From contig QNZV01000121.1 in NCBI GenBank assembly GCA_003978395.1, forward strand, positions 1 to 8,281: a stretch of 8,281 nt of DNA, read 5' to 3'. Made by a program: the position numbers and the translations under genes. Shown in pieces: positions 1 to 5,782 of this stretch. The notes under the pieces were generated by a model. It made no database searches. It was given only the letters and a program-made list of their open reading frames with translations, and had not been told where the DNA came from. The first letter of the stretch is position 1, and every line of letters begins with the position of its first letter. The stretch comes from Sulfurovum sp. (lineage in GTDB: Bacteria; Campylobacterota; Campylobacteria; Campylobacterales; Sulfurovaceae).

Positions 1-660
1 TTTACTCTGTAAATCAAACGATACCTGACTGTTCTCTGGAAGTTCTACCCCCATCTCTAAAAAGCGTTCTTGAACTTTTTTATTAAACTTGGAGGTATGC
101 ATATGAATAATAAAAGCTCTTTTTTGAGCTATTTTTTCAATAAGTTCCAACTCAAAATAACTCATATATCCCTCTAAATAGAGTTCAAATCTCTCATAAG
201 CCTCTATAAATCCGTTATTGATACGATAAGAAGAGGGAATAAAAACCCTATCGCTCAAACCTTTGGATTCTAAAAGTGTTTTATAATTCTCTTGTAACTC
301 TTCTAAAATATCAATATGCTCAGCAAATTCTACATAAGCATCACCTTCAACTAATGCTCCAAAACTTACATGTTCATGGCTTAACTCTTCAAAAAATTTA
401 AAAATAGCATCACTTTTTGTAAAAAACTTAACCAAATCACGATTAATTTTTAAAGCTTTAAAGCCCTCAAATTCAGATGCTTCTTTCAATAGTAACATTC
501 TTTGTAAAGGGTCAACCATCGAACGTTCAGGCAGTAAAATAGCACGTCGTTCAAAATCATCAATACGCATAAGCGAGGGCAAAAGGCTATTCTCTTCTTT
601 TTGCAAGAGACGCTCATTACGAATGGCTCTTGATGTAGGATAAATATGTAAAGTTTTCAT
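1..660 (-). CDS. addB: AddB-like recombination helicase/nuclease subunit, N-terminal part (gene runs off the window)
   Basis: An open frame of 220 codons runs from ATG at 660 leftwards to the window edge with no stop. It begins MKTLHIYPTSRAIRNERLLQ and contains a segment ending ESKGLSDRVFIPSSYR. A start of the form h-h-P-T/S-x-R-x-x-R and a later 'Y..LL...GLSDR' segment are typical of the helicase-like N-terminal region of AddB/RecB-type PD-(D/E)XK nuclease proteins. In that family AddB works with AddA on double-strand break ends. No Walker A (GKT/GKS) occurs in the visible part. The catalytic nuclease domain is normally C-terminal and would lie outside the window. An in-frame TAA lies a few codons upstream with no start codon between, so ATG 660 is the first possible start. 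There is no Shine-Dalgarno sequence in front of it. The gene is divergent from sdhA. The assignment is from memory of family motifs; another PD-(D/E)XK family protein is possible. Confidence 0.6.
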   Translation of the reverse strand, partial: MKTLHIYPTSRAIRNERLLQKEENSLLPSLMRIDDFERRAILLPERSMVDPLQRMLLLKEASEFEGFKALKINRDLVKFFTKSDAIFKFFEELSHEHVSFGALVEGDAYVEFAEHIDILEELQENYKTLLESKGLSDRVFIPSSYRINNGFIEAYERFELYLEGYMSYFELELIEKIAQKRAFIIHMHTSKFNKKVQERFLEMGVELPENSQVSFDLQSK

Positions 661-666
661 TCTGTT

Positions 667-675
667 AGTATAGCA
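667..675 (-). promoter_or_regulatory. Extended -10 promoter of the addB-like gene
   Basis: Read on the minus strand this is TGCTATACT, a TGn-extended -10 box. The TATACT hexamer is followed by only six bases (AACAGA) before ATG, so the expected start of transcription is at 660, the A of the start codon. The same nine bases stand in front of the rep gene (8138-8146). No convincing -35 is visible. Confidence 0.5.
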
Positions 676-814
676 GATTTAGAAAAGTTTATTTTAGAGA
701 TAGAAATAGTTATCAATAGAGCTTTAAAAAAGAGCTTTTTCATCTAAAAAAACTAAATTTAATATAAAAAATTTTTCTTAAATTAGAATTAAACATTATG
801 TAATTGTTCATGCT

Positions 815-871
815 TTAAAATTAATTAAAACTTAAAATATTTTAGTAATTAAAGTTTTAAATTAAATTTTA
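815..871. repeat. AT-only imperfect inverted repeat upstream of the sdhA promoter
   Basis: The left arm 815-833 (TTAAAATTAATTAAAACTT) is the reverse complement of 852-871 except for two single-A insertions. The centre contains the palindrome AAAATATTTT (834-843). It ends just before the extended -10 box at 874-882, so it lies where an upstream regulator or a bent-DNA element would act. The surrounding DNA is almost pure A/T, which makes chance inverted repeats more likely. No regulator is identified. Confidence 0.35.
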
Positions 872-873
872 TG

Positions 874-882
874 TGTTATAAT
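874..882 (+). promoter_or_regulatory. Perfect extended -10 promoter for the sdhAB leader
   Basis: The sequence TGTTATAAT is a perfect TGn plus consensus TATAAT box. The expected transcription start is A889, about 220 nt before the sdhA ATG. There is no good -35 at the usual distance, which is normal for extended -10 promoters and for Campylobacterota. The predicted start coincides with the first base of the P1 stem described for the leader. Confidence 0.65.
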
Positions 883-884
883 TT

Positions 885-957
885 TCTCAACAGGATATAT
901 CTTTAAAAAGAATTAATCCCTTAAAAAATAAACTAAATATTTATATTCCTGTTGAGA
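885..957 (+). repeat. Inverted repeat P1 in the sdhA leader
   Basis: TCTCAACAGG (885-894) is exactly complementary to CCTGTTGAGA (948-957). The pairing continues through ATATA/TATAT after one bulged T. The loop is about 42 bases, A/T rich, with a minor CTTT/AAAG hairpin at 901-910. The outer TCTC/GAGA pairs lie upstream of the predicted transcription start on the left side, so they may not exist in the RNA. Confidence 0.7.
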
Positions 958-1109
958 TGTTTTAGCCATTAGAATCAAACAATTTTACCCTTTTATCACT
1001 CCTCCTTTAAATAAACTCGGCTAAAACATCTCTCTAAACTCCTTCAAAAAACAGCAAAATCAAAGCATCTACTAGATATTTTAAATCATTAAATCTCAAT
1101 GGAGAAACG
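889..1109 (+). promoter_or_regulatory. Long structured 5' leader of sdhAB (candidate cis-regulatory RNA)
   Basis: From the predicted start at 889 to ATG 1110 there is no open frame of note. Two long stems are visible. P1 pairs AACAGG (889-894) with CCTGTT (948-953) and continues ATATA (895-899) with TATAT (942-946), leaving T947 bulged. P2 pairs GAGATGTTTTAGCC (954-967) with GGCTAAAACATCTC (1019-1032), 14 perfect pairs. P1 ends at 953 and P2 starts at 954, so the two could stack coaxially with the transcript's 5' end flush in P1. The P2 loop carries CCTCCTTT (1001-1008). The remaining 1033-1109 is unstructured by eye except ATCT-act-AGAT (1067-1077). GGAG at 1101-1104 is the sdhA ribosome binding site. 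There is no U-tract terminator, so a leader is favoured over a free small RNA. It resembles no riboswitch class I know. Confidence 0.55.
954..1032 (+). repeat. Inverted repeat P2 in the sdhA leader
   Basis: A perfect 14-base inverted repeat, GAGATGTTTTAGCC with GGCTAAAACATCTC, encloses a 51-base pyrimidine-rich loop. The left arm overlaps the P1 right arm by four bases (954-957, GAGA). The right arm (1022-1031) is also complementary to 1115-1124 inside the sdhA start region. Confidence 0.75.
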
Positions 1110-2732
1110 ATGATAGATGTTTTAATTATTGGTTCAGGTGGAGCAGGATTAGCCTCTGCTCTAACAGTAAAAGAGCGTGGTGCAAATGTTTTAGTTGTAG
1201 GAAAAAGCTACCCTACAGCATCACAAACCTCTATGGCACAAGGGGGAATGAATGCTTCGTTAGGAAACGTTACACCCGATTCAATCCAATCACATATTGA
1301 TGATACCATAAAATCATCCCATAAACTCTGTAACAACCAAATGGTTAAACAGCTCTGTGAAGATGCTCCAAATAGCATTAAATGGCTAGAAAAACTGGGG
1401 GTACCCTTTGATAGAACTCCTAAGTCTAAAGTAGCACAACGACAACTCGGTGGTGCTTCAAGTAAACGAGCTTGTTATGCACAAGACTATACTGGACTAA
1501 AGATTTTACATACTCTCTATGATAGCTGTTTAAAAGAGGGGATAGAGATGTTAGAAGAGTATTTTCTGTTGAACCTTATAACAGAAGATAGTGTAGTGTT
1601 GGGTGCAATCTTTTTAGATATTGTAACAGGAGAAGTAAAAGAGATACGAGCAAAAAATACTATTATAGCAACAGGTGGATATGCAGGAGTCTATAAAGGC
1701 TTTACAACCAACTCCGAAGGGGCAACAGGAGATGGAATCGCCTCGGTACTTCGTGCAGGTGGAAGTGTGAGTGATATGGAGTTTGTACAGTTTCATCCTA
1801 CAGCACTTAAAAGCTCTGCAACACTTATTAGTGAAAGTGCCAGAGGAGAGGGAGGATATTTGGTCAATAGCAAAGAGGAACGTTTTATAGATGAGTTGCT
1901 TCCTCGTGATGTGGTAGCAAGAGCCATCTCTGCACAGATTGCTAATGGCGAAGAGGTCTTTTTGGATATTCGACACTTAGGAGAAGAGAAACTACTGCAC
2001 CTTATGCCCCAAGAGGTTCATTTGTGTAGACTCTATGAGAACGTAGACCCTATAAAAGAGCTTATTCCCATAAAACCTGTAGCACACTACTCTATGGGTG
2101 GAATTGATGTCAATAATAATTTAGAGGTCACAGGATTGAAAAACTGTTACGCTGTAGGCGAATGTAGCAATGCCAAAATTCACGGAGCAAATAGATTAGG
2201 AGGCAACTCTCTTTTAGAAATCATTTCTTTGGGACGATTAGCAGGAAAAAATTCTGTAGGGGGCGATTGCCATCGCACCAAAAATAACGAACAAATATAC
2301 ACCAATCAGCTACAAGAAAACCAAGAATACATAGAAGGCTTATTTGAAGAGTACCCATGGGAGAGAAACTTTTATGAGATTCAATATGAACTTGGTAGTA
2401 AATTTTATAAATATGCAGGAGTAGTAAGAGACAACACAGAACTAAATAATTTTCTAAATGAACTAAGAGTCATAAAAGCTGATATTGATAATATGGGTAT
2501 AGGCGATAAGAGTAGAGAAAATAATACCAATTTGGTAGAGTTTTTACAGTTTAAAAATAGCCTAGAGGTAGGAGAGGTTCTTTTAGACTCTGCACTAGTG
2601 CGTGATGAAAGTCGTGGAGCTCACTATAAGCGTGCTTTTCCAAATGAGGATGATAAACTCTATAGAGTCAATTCACTCTATTGGATAGAAGATGATGTTT
2701 TACAAAATAGATTAGTAAAGGTGGTAGATTAA
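1110..2732 (+). CDS. sdhA: Succinate dehydrogenase/fumarate reductase flavoprotein subunit, type-E-like
   Basis: This 540-residue flavoprotein interconverts succinate and fumarate and passes electrons to the iron-sulfur subunit. The FAD-binding glycine motif GSGGAGLASA is at residues 8-17. Active-site signatures of the family are all present: QFHPTAL (H229), SARGEGG (R245), PRD (R266, matching the catalytic Arg287 of E. coli FrdA), AHYSMGG (H326) and NRLGGNSLLE (R362, E370). The family's C-terminal RxxxRGAHY segment starts at R498. Where most SdhA/FrdA have S-H-T with the histidine that binds FAD covalently, this protein has S38-Q39-T40, so FAD is probably non-covalent. There is no Tat signal, so it is cytoplasmic, unlike the periplasmic MfrA of Campylobacter and Wolinella. 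GGAG lies five bases before ATG 1110. It is coupled to sdhB one base downstream. L-aspartate oxidase was considered, but the adjacent SdhB decides the call. The direction of reaction cannot be told from sequence. Confidence 0.9.
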   Translation: MIDVLIIGSGGAGLASALTVKERGANVLVVGKSYPTASQTSMAQGGMNASLGNVTPDSIQSHIDDTIKSSHKLCNNQMVKQLCEDAPNSIKWLEKLGVPFDRTPKSKVAQRQLGGASSKRACYAQDYTGLKILHTLYDSCLKEGIEMLEEYFLLNLITEDSVVLGAIFLDIVTGEVKEIRAKNTIIATGGYAGVYKGFTTNSEGATGDGIASVLRAGGSVSDMEFVQFHPTALKSSATLISESARGEGGYLVNSKEERFIDELLPRDVVARAISAQIANGEEVFLDIRHLGEEKLLHLMPQEVHLCRLYENVDPIKELIPIKPVAHYSMGGIDVNNNLEVTGLKNCYAVGECSNAKIHGANRLGGNSLLEIISLGRLAGKNSVGGDCHRTKNNEQIYTNQLQENQEYIEGLFEEYPWERNFYEIQYELGSKFYKYAGVVRDNTELNNFLNELRVIKADIDNMGIGDKSRENNTNLVEFLQFKNSLEVGEVLLDSALVRDESRGAHYKRAFPNEDDKLYRVNSLYWIEDDVLQNRLVKVVD

Positions 2733-2733
2733 G

Positions 2734-3426
2734 ATGACAACAATTAAAATAAACCGTCAAGATGAGGTTATAGAGTACACCATCCCTTTTAAAAGCACAA
2801 CCCTATTAAAAGCACTCTTTCATATTAAACAGCAAGAAGATAACACTCTAACTTTTAGCTCCAGTTGTCGTTCAGGTGTTTGTGGTACATGTGCTGTTCG
2901 TGTAAATGGTAAAGAGGTCTTAGCCTGTTCGTATAACTTTCAAAAAGATGATTTGGTAGAGCCTTTGGCATATCATGAAGTTCAAAGGGACTTAAAAGTA
3001 AATAAACAAAAAGTAAGAGAGACACTAAGAACATCTACAGCATGGTTACAGAGCCACCAAGAGGCAAACATTAGTACAACCCAAGTTCAACTAACTGAAA
3101 AACAGACCGATTGTATCTTGTGTGACTCTTGTTACTCTTCGTGTCCTGTACTTGAAGTCAACCCCAGTTTTATAGGACCTTTTGCCTTGACACGAGCCTA
3201 TCGCTACACATCAGACCCAAGAGAGGGGAATATTCAAGCTATTGTGGATAATATTCAAACCAATGGTATTTGGGATTGTACGCTCTGTGGAAACTGTACC
3301 GAGGTATGCCCACAAGGAATTGACCCTAAGATGGATATTACTATGCTTCGTGGAACAGCCACTCAGTTTGGCTATACAGACCCCAATTTTCAAGCAATGG
3401 ATTTTGGTTTTGGAGGTGGTTTTTAA
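2734..3426 (+). CDS. sdhB: Succinate dehydrogenase/fumarate reductase iron-sulfur subunit with extra cluster cysteine
   Basis: This 230-residue electron-transfer subunit has an N-terminal plant-type ferredoxin domain with [2Fe-2S] ligands C45, C50, C53 and C65 (CRSGVCGTC...C). The C-terminal bacterial-type ferredoxin domain has C127-x2-C130-x2-C133-x3-C137-P and C182-x2-C185-x2-C188-x3-C192-P. Classical SdhB has Ile, Val or similar at the C185 position and holds a [3Fe-4S] cluster there. The extra cysteine predicts [4Fe-4S], as described for type-E enzymes and thiol:fumarate reductase TfrB. The gene starts one base after the sdhA stop, with AAAGGTGG (2717-2724) as ribosome binding site, so the two are almost certainly one translationally coupled operon. 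The protein ends in a Gly/Phe-rich tail (FGFGGGF). No SdhC/SdhD or SdhE anchor follows; the next gene is convergent after 21 bases. Confidence 0.9.
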   Translation: MTTIKINRQDEVIEYTIPFKSTTLLKALFHIKQQEDNTLTFSSSCRSGVCGTCAVRVNGKEVLACSYNFQKDDLVEPLAYHEVQRDLKVNKQKVRETLRTSTAWLQSHQEANISTTQVQLTEKQTDCILCDSCYSSCPVLEVNPSFIGPFALTRAYRYTSDPREGNIQAIVDNIQTNGIWDCTLCGNCTEVCPQGIDPKMDITMLRGTATQFGYTDPNFQAMDFGFGGGF

Positions 3427-3447
3427 TAAACTACTTTTTACCAAACA

Positions 3448-3918
3448 TTATTTTTTTGGAAATACAATTTTTAAAATTCCATTTTTATAACTCTGTTCCA
3501 TCCGAGTCTCATCAGCATCGTGTGGAATAAAGAGTGAGGAAGAGGAAGAACTAATGCTTTTAGATTCTGAAAATTCTGTTTTTTCTATTGTCGTAGTTGT
3601 TATCGAAACAGTTAATTTTCCATTCTCTAATTTAACATCTACCTTTGTTTGATTATTATCTTCAATCTCTCTCTCTAAAACATAACTGTTTTCTTTCTCT
3701 TCAAAATCATTGACACTTATTACTTTGAGTTCTATGGATTCATCCCAGTTTGGATCAAGTTGATTATGTTCACGGATAGCTCTATTCATCTTTTCATCCA
3801 TCGCCATCATCTCTTTAGCTGAATCATACATACCCTTTTGCAAATCTATATCTGCCAAAATAGGAATGGAATTAAACAGACACAACATAGGGGTTATTTT
3901 AATTATTTTTTTATACAT
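3448..3918 (-). CDS. Exported alpha-crystallin/Hsp20-like protein (putative periplasmic small heat-shock protein)
   Basis: A 156-residue protein. Residues 1-22 (basic start, then PMLCLFNSIPILA) look like a short Sec signal peptide with cleavage after A22. Residues 23-60 are charged and probably helical. From about residue 65 the sequence fits an alpha-crystallin domain: a VLEREIED strand, ENGKLTVSI (98-106), a serine run (residues 121-128), then LFIPHDADETRMEQSYKNGI (129-148) and ILKIVFPKK to the end. That block matches the family pattern 'f-x-lP-x-x-vd-x-x-x-i-x-A-x-x-x-NGvL-x-i-x-PK', with Q142 in place of the usual alanine. The protein stops right after PKK, so the C-terminal IxI extension used in oligomer assembly is missing. 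AAGGA precedes the ATG by nine bases. It is convergent with sdhB and divergent from nnrS. A chaperone role is inferred. The Hsp20 assignment is fairly strong, export moderately so. Confidence 0.65.
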   Translation of the reverse strand: MYKKIIKITPMLCLFNSIPILADIDLQKGMYDSAKEMMAMDEKMNRAIREHNQLDPNWDESIELKVISVNDFEEKENSYVLEREIEDNNQTKVDVKLENGKLTVSITTTTIEKTEFSESKSISSSSSSLFIPHDADETRMEQSYKNGILKIVFPKK

Positions 3919-4109
3919 TTTATAAAATCCTTTTAGATAAAATATTTTCCCACTATTTTACAACAAAAATATTAATATATATTATTGAAAACTATTTAAA
4001 TTAATTTTATTAATAGATCTTTTATATTGTATAAAATATAAACCTTTTTAGTAATTGTGGCAAAATATACTATTTTTACTCAATATAAATTACACTTTGA
4101 GTTTTCTTT

Positions 4110-4118
4110 TGTTATCAT
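4110..4118 (+). promoter_or_regulatory. Candidate extended -10 promoter of nnrS
   Basis: TGTTATCAT fits a TGn-extended -10 and predicts a start near 4125, about 21 nt before the nnrS ATG. A second candidate is TATACT at 4066-4071. The rest of the 227-base divergent gap between the small heat-shock-like gene and nnrS is A/T rich. I see no FNR-type (TTGAT-N4-ATCAA) or TTAAC-N4-GTTAA site in it. Confidence 0.35.
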
Positions 4119-4145
4119 ATAAAAAAACAATACAAAGTAAATTTC

Positions 4146-5312
4146 ATGAAAAATCATTATCTCTTTTCTCAGCCACATCAGGCTTTTTTCGTTTTAGCAT
4201 TTGTGAATGCTATTCTCTCGATGTTCCTCTTTATGCTTTTTTTTAAAGGCTTAGTTACGTCTGAAATTTTAAGCTTAAATTATCATGCTTATTCATTTAT
4301 ATTTCTTATGTTTACACCCTCTTTTTTAGCTTTTTTATTTACTACCTTTCCAAGATTTTCAGCTACTGAGCCTATAAAAAAAGAAAAATACATAATGGTA
4401 TTCAAAGCTTTTTTTGGAGGTTCAATACTATTTCAACTCGGAAGCCTTTTTTCAACACTCCTCTTTAGTATTGGGATGATACTTACTTTTGTGGGACATG
4501 TAGGAGCAACTTATATTCTCTATAATATATACAAGATTTCTAAGCTAGAAGAGAAAGAAGACCAATTATGGATTTTGATTGCTATGGGTTTTGGTCTATT
4601 TGCTCATTTTATTTTTATCATAAGTATTTGGATTCCATCTCTTCATATACTCTCTATTCAAATAGCTATTTATCTTTATCTCTTTATTCTTATCTTTACT
4701 GTGGGGCAACGAATGATTCCATTTTTTTCACACTCCCCTATCCAAAAACATAGAGAGAGACTAAAAGTTATTATTGGTCTATTAGGTCTACATGTTTTAT
4801 TAGAAACAATGCAAAACAACTCATCATTTCTTGTTGATTTACTACTTGCTTATCTGATAGGTAAAGAACTTTATAGATGGAAACTACCATTCCCAAATCC
4901 CAATCCATTAGTATGGATTTTACATCTTGCACTATTTTGGATTCCCATCGCTTTTGCTCTTGAAAGTGTAACAAATATCATCGCACTATCCACAGGTACC
5001 AACTTTTTATCTCTAGGAATTCATACCCTAGCACTAGGGTTCTTTTTAACGGTACTAATAGGTTTTGGAACACGTGTAACCTTAGGACATTCAGGAAATA
5101 TAATGCAAGCAGATAGATTAACAACCATCCTCTTTTACTGGACACAAGTTGTTGTCGTTATTCGTATGTTAACATCGTTGGCTGTAGCCAATAGTTGGAA
5201 TTTTGTTGTATTCTTTGATTTATCCATAACAGTATGGGTTGTACTCTTTTCTTTATGGGGAAGTCGTTTCTTCCCTGTACTGATTTTTGGTAAAAAGCTT
5301 CTAAATAAATAA
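4146..5312 (+). CDS. nnrS: NnrS family haem/copper-associated membrane protein
   Basis: A 388-residue, very hydrophobic protein with roughly eleven to twelve predicted membrane segments. NnrS proteins are inner-membrane haem proteins linked to denitrification and protection from nitric-oxide stress. Family landmarks are visible: QPHQAFF near residue 10, HAYSFIFLMF with the following FLFTTFPRF (47-71), GQRMIPFFS (187-195), and the hallmark GIHTLALGFFLTVLIGFGTR (286-305) running on into VTLGHSGN. The histidines at 11, 47, 293 and 315 are candidate haem ligands. The length is normal for the family. ATG 4146 is preceded only by a weak AAAG, but the motif spacing from the N-terminus supports it. 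No nitrite, nitric-oxide or nitrous-oxide reductase gene is beside it here, so its denitrification link is family knowledge only. Confidence 0.85.
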   Translation: MKNHYLFSQPHQAFFVLAFVNAILSMFLFMLFFKGLVTSEILSLNYHAYSFIFLMFTPSFLAFLFTTFPRFSATEPIKKEKYIMVFKAFFGGSILFQLGSLFSTLLFSIGMILTFVGHVGATYILYNIYKISKLEEKEDQLWILIAMGFGLFAHFIFIISIWIPSLHILSIQIAIYLYLFILIFTVGQRMIPFFSHSPIQKHRERLKVIIGLLGLHVLLETMQNNSSFLVDLLLAYLIGKELYRWKLPFPNPNPLVWILHLALFWIPIAFALESVTNIIALSTGTNFLSLGIHTLALGFFLTVLIGFGTRVTLGHSGNIMQADRLTTILFYWTQVVVVIRMLTSLAVANSWNFVVFFDLSITVWVVLFSLWGSRFFPVLIFGKKLLNK

Positions 5313-5339
5313 GAAGTAAAGTAGTACAAAGAGTTTTTC

Positions 5340-5348
5340 TGCTAAAAT
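5340..5348 (+). promoter_or_regulatory. Candidate extended -10 promoter of rpsT
   Basis: TGCTAAAAT fits a TGn-extended -10 box, predicting a start near 5355 and a leader of about 74 nt. It sits inside an 8-base inverted repeat, AAAGAGTT (5328-5335) with AACTCTTT (5370-5377), which could be an operator or chance. The leader also holds a decamer palindrome just before the ribosome binding site. Confidence 0.45.
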
Positions 5349-5403
5349 TCGCCAAATTATAGACTATTGAACTCTTTAGAGAAGATAGAGCTAATATCAA
5401 ACA

Positions 5404-5413
5404 GTTACGTAAC
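5404..5413. repeat. Perfect palindrome GTTACGTAAC in the rpsT leader
   Basis: A ten-base perfect palindrome ends one base before the AAAGGA ribosome binding site of rpsT (AAGGA at 5415-5419). Its position could allow a protein or RNA-dimer effect on translation, but no specific function is recognised. Confidence 0.4.
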
Positions 5414-5428
5414 AAAGGAAAACAACAC

Positions 5429-5695
5429 ATGGCACATCATCAGTCAACGATTAAACGTATTAGACAAACTGCTAAAAGAACAGAGAGAAACAGATACTAC
5501 CGAACTAGATTTAAAAATATTGTTAAAGCAGTAGTTACAGCAACAGAAGCAAATGATAAACTAGCAGCACAAGAAGCATTTAAAATCGCAAATAAGCAAA
5601 TTCATAAAATGGTAAGCAAAGGTTTTATCAAAAAAACTACAGCTGCTAGAAAAGTAAGCCGACTTAACCTAATGGTTAACAAAATCGCTGCTTAA
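5429..5695 (+). CDS. rpsT: 30S ribosomal protein S20
   Basis: An 88-residue, strongly basic, helical protein beginning MAHHQSTIKRIRQTAKRTER and ending in a KTTAARKVSRLN-type segment, the standard S20 pattern and length. S20 is a primary 16S rRNA-binding protein of the 30S subunit. AAGGA lies nine bases before ATG 5429. A hairpin plus T-rich stretch follows the stop, before prfA. The rpsT-prfA order is one I recall from Campylobacter, which supports a core chromosomal location. Confidence 0.96.
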   Translation: MAHHQSTIKRIRQTAKRTERNRYYRTRFKNIVKAVVTATEANDKLAAQEAFKIANKQIHKMVSKGFIKKTTAARKVSRLNLMVNKIAA

Positions 5696-5707
5696 TAATC
5701 GTCTATT

Positions 5708-5748
5708 TTATACCAACTCTATTGAGGATTTGGTATAACTCTCTTTTT
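5708..5748 (+). terminator. Hairpin with T-rich tail after rpsT (partial terminator)
   Basis: TTATACCAA (5708-5716) pairs with TTGGTATAA (5730-5738). A further CTC/GAG pairing (5717-5719 with 5724-5726) closes a small loop. It is followed by ACTCTC and then TTTTT (5744-5748). The interrupted T-tract suggests an attenuating terminator that lets some transcription through to prfA, for which no separate strong promoter is visible. Confidence 0.55.
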
Positions 5749-5782
5749 AAAACTTTACAAAATCCACTATTAGGTTCCTCCT

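Noticed and set aside
954..1040. P2 as a Rho-independent terminator of a free small RNA
   Set aside because: The loop is 51 nt and the stem is followed by TCTAAACTCC rather than a T-tract.
1614..1976. Antisense open frame of 120 codons inside sdhA
   Set aside because: It lies fully within a well-supported gene in another frame, is Cys-rich with no domain pattern, and has no ribosome binding site worth noting.
1110..2732. L-aspartate oxidase (NadB) as the identity of the flavoprotein
   Set aside because: The missing covalent histidine is NadB-like, but the coupled downstream gene is a clear SdhB and the C-terminal region fits SdhA/FrdA.
3427..3460. Terminator hairpin CCAAA/TTTGG between sdhB and the small heat-shock-like gene
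   Set aside because: The stem is only five pairs, the loop is mostly T, and no proper tail follows on either strand.
3448..3918. Lipoprotein signal (Cys13) in the small heat-shock-like protein
   Set aside because: The residues before the cysteine are P-M-L, which do not fit a lipobox; a signal peptidase I site after A22 is more plausible.
5158..5430. Minus-strand open frames over the end of nnrS and the rpsT leader
   Set aside because: They overlap a conserved NnrS C-terminus and the rpsT promoter region and show no protein-like motif; shadows.
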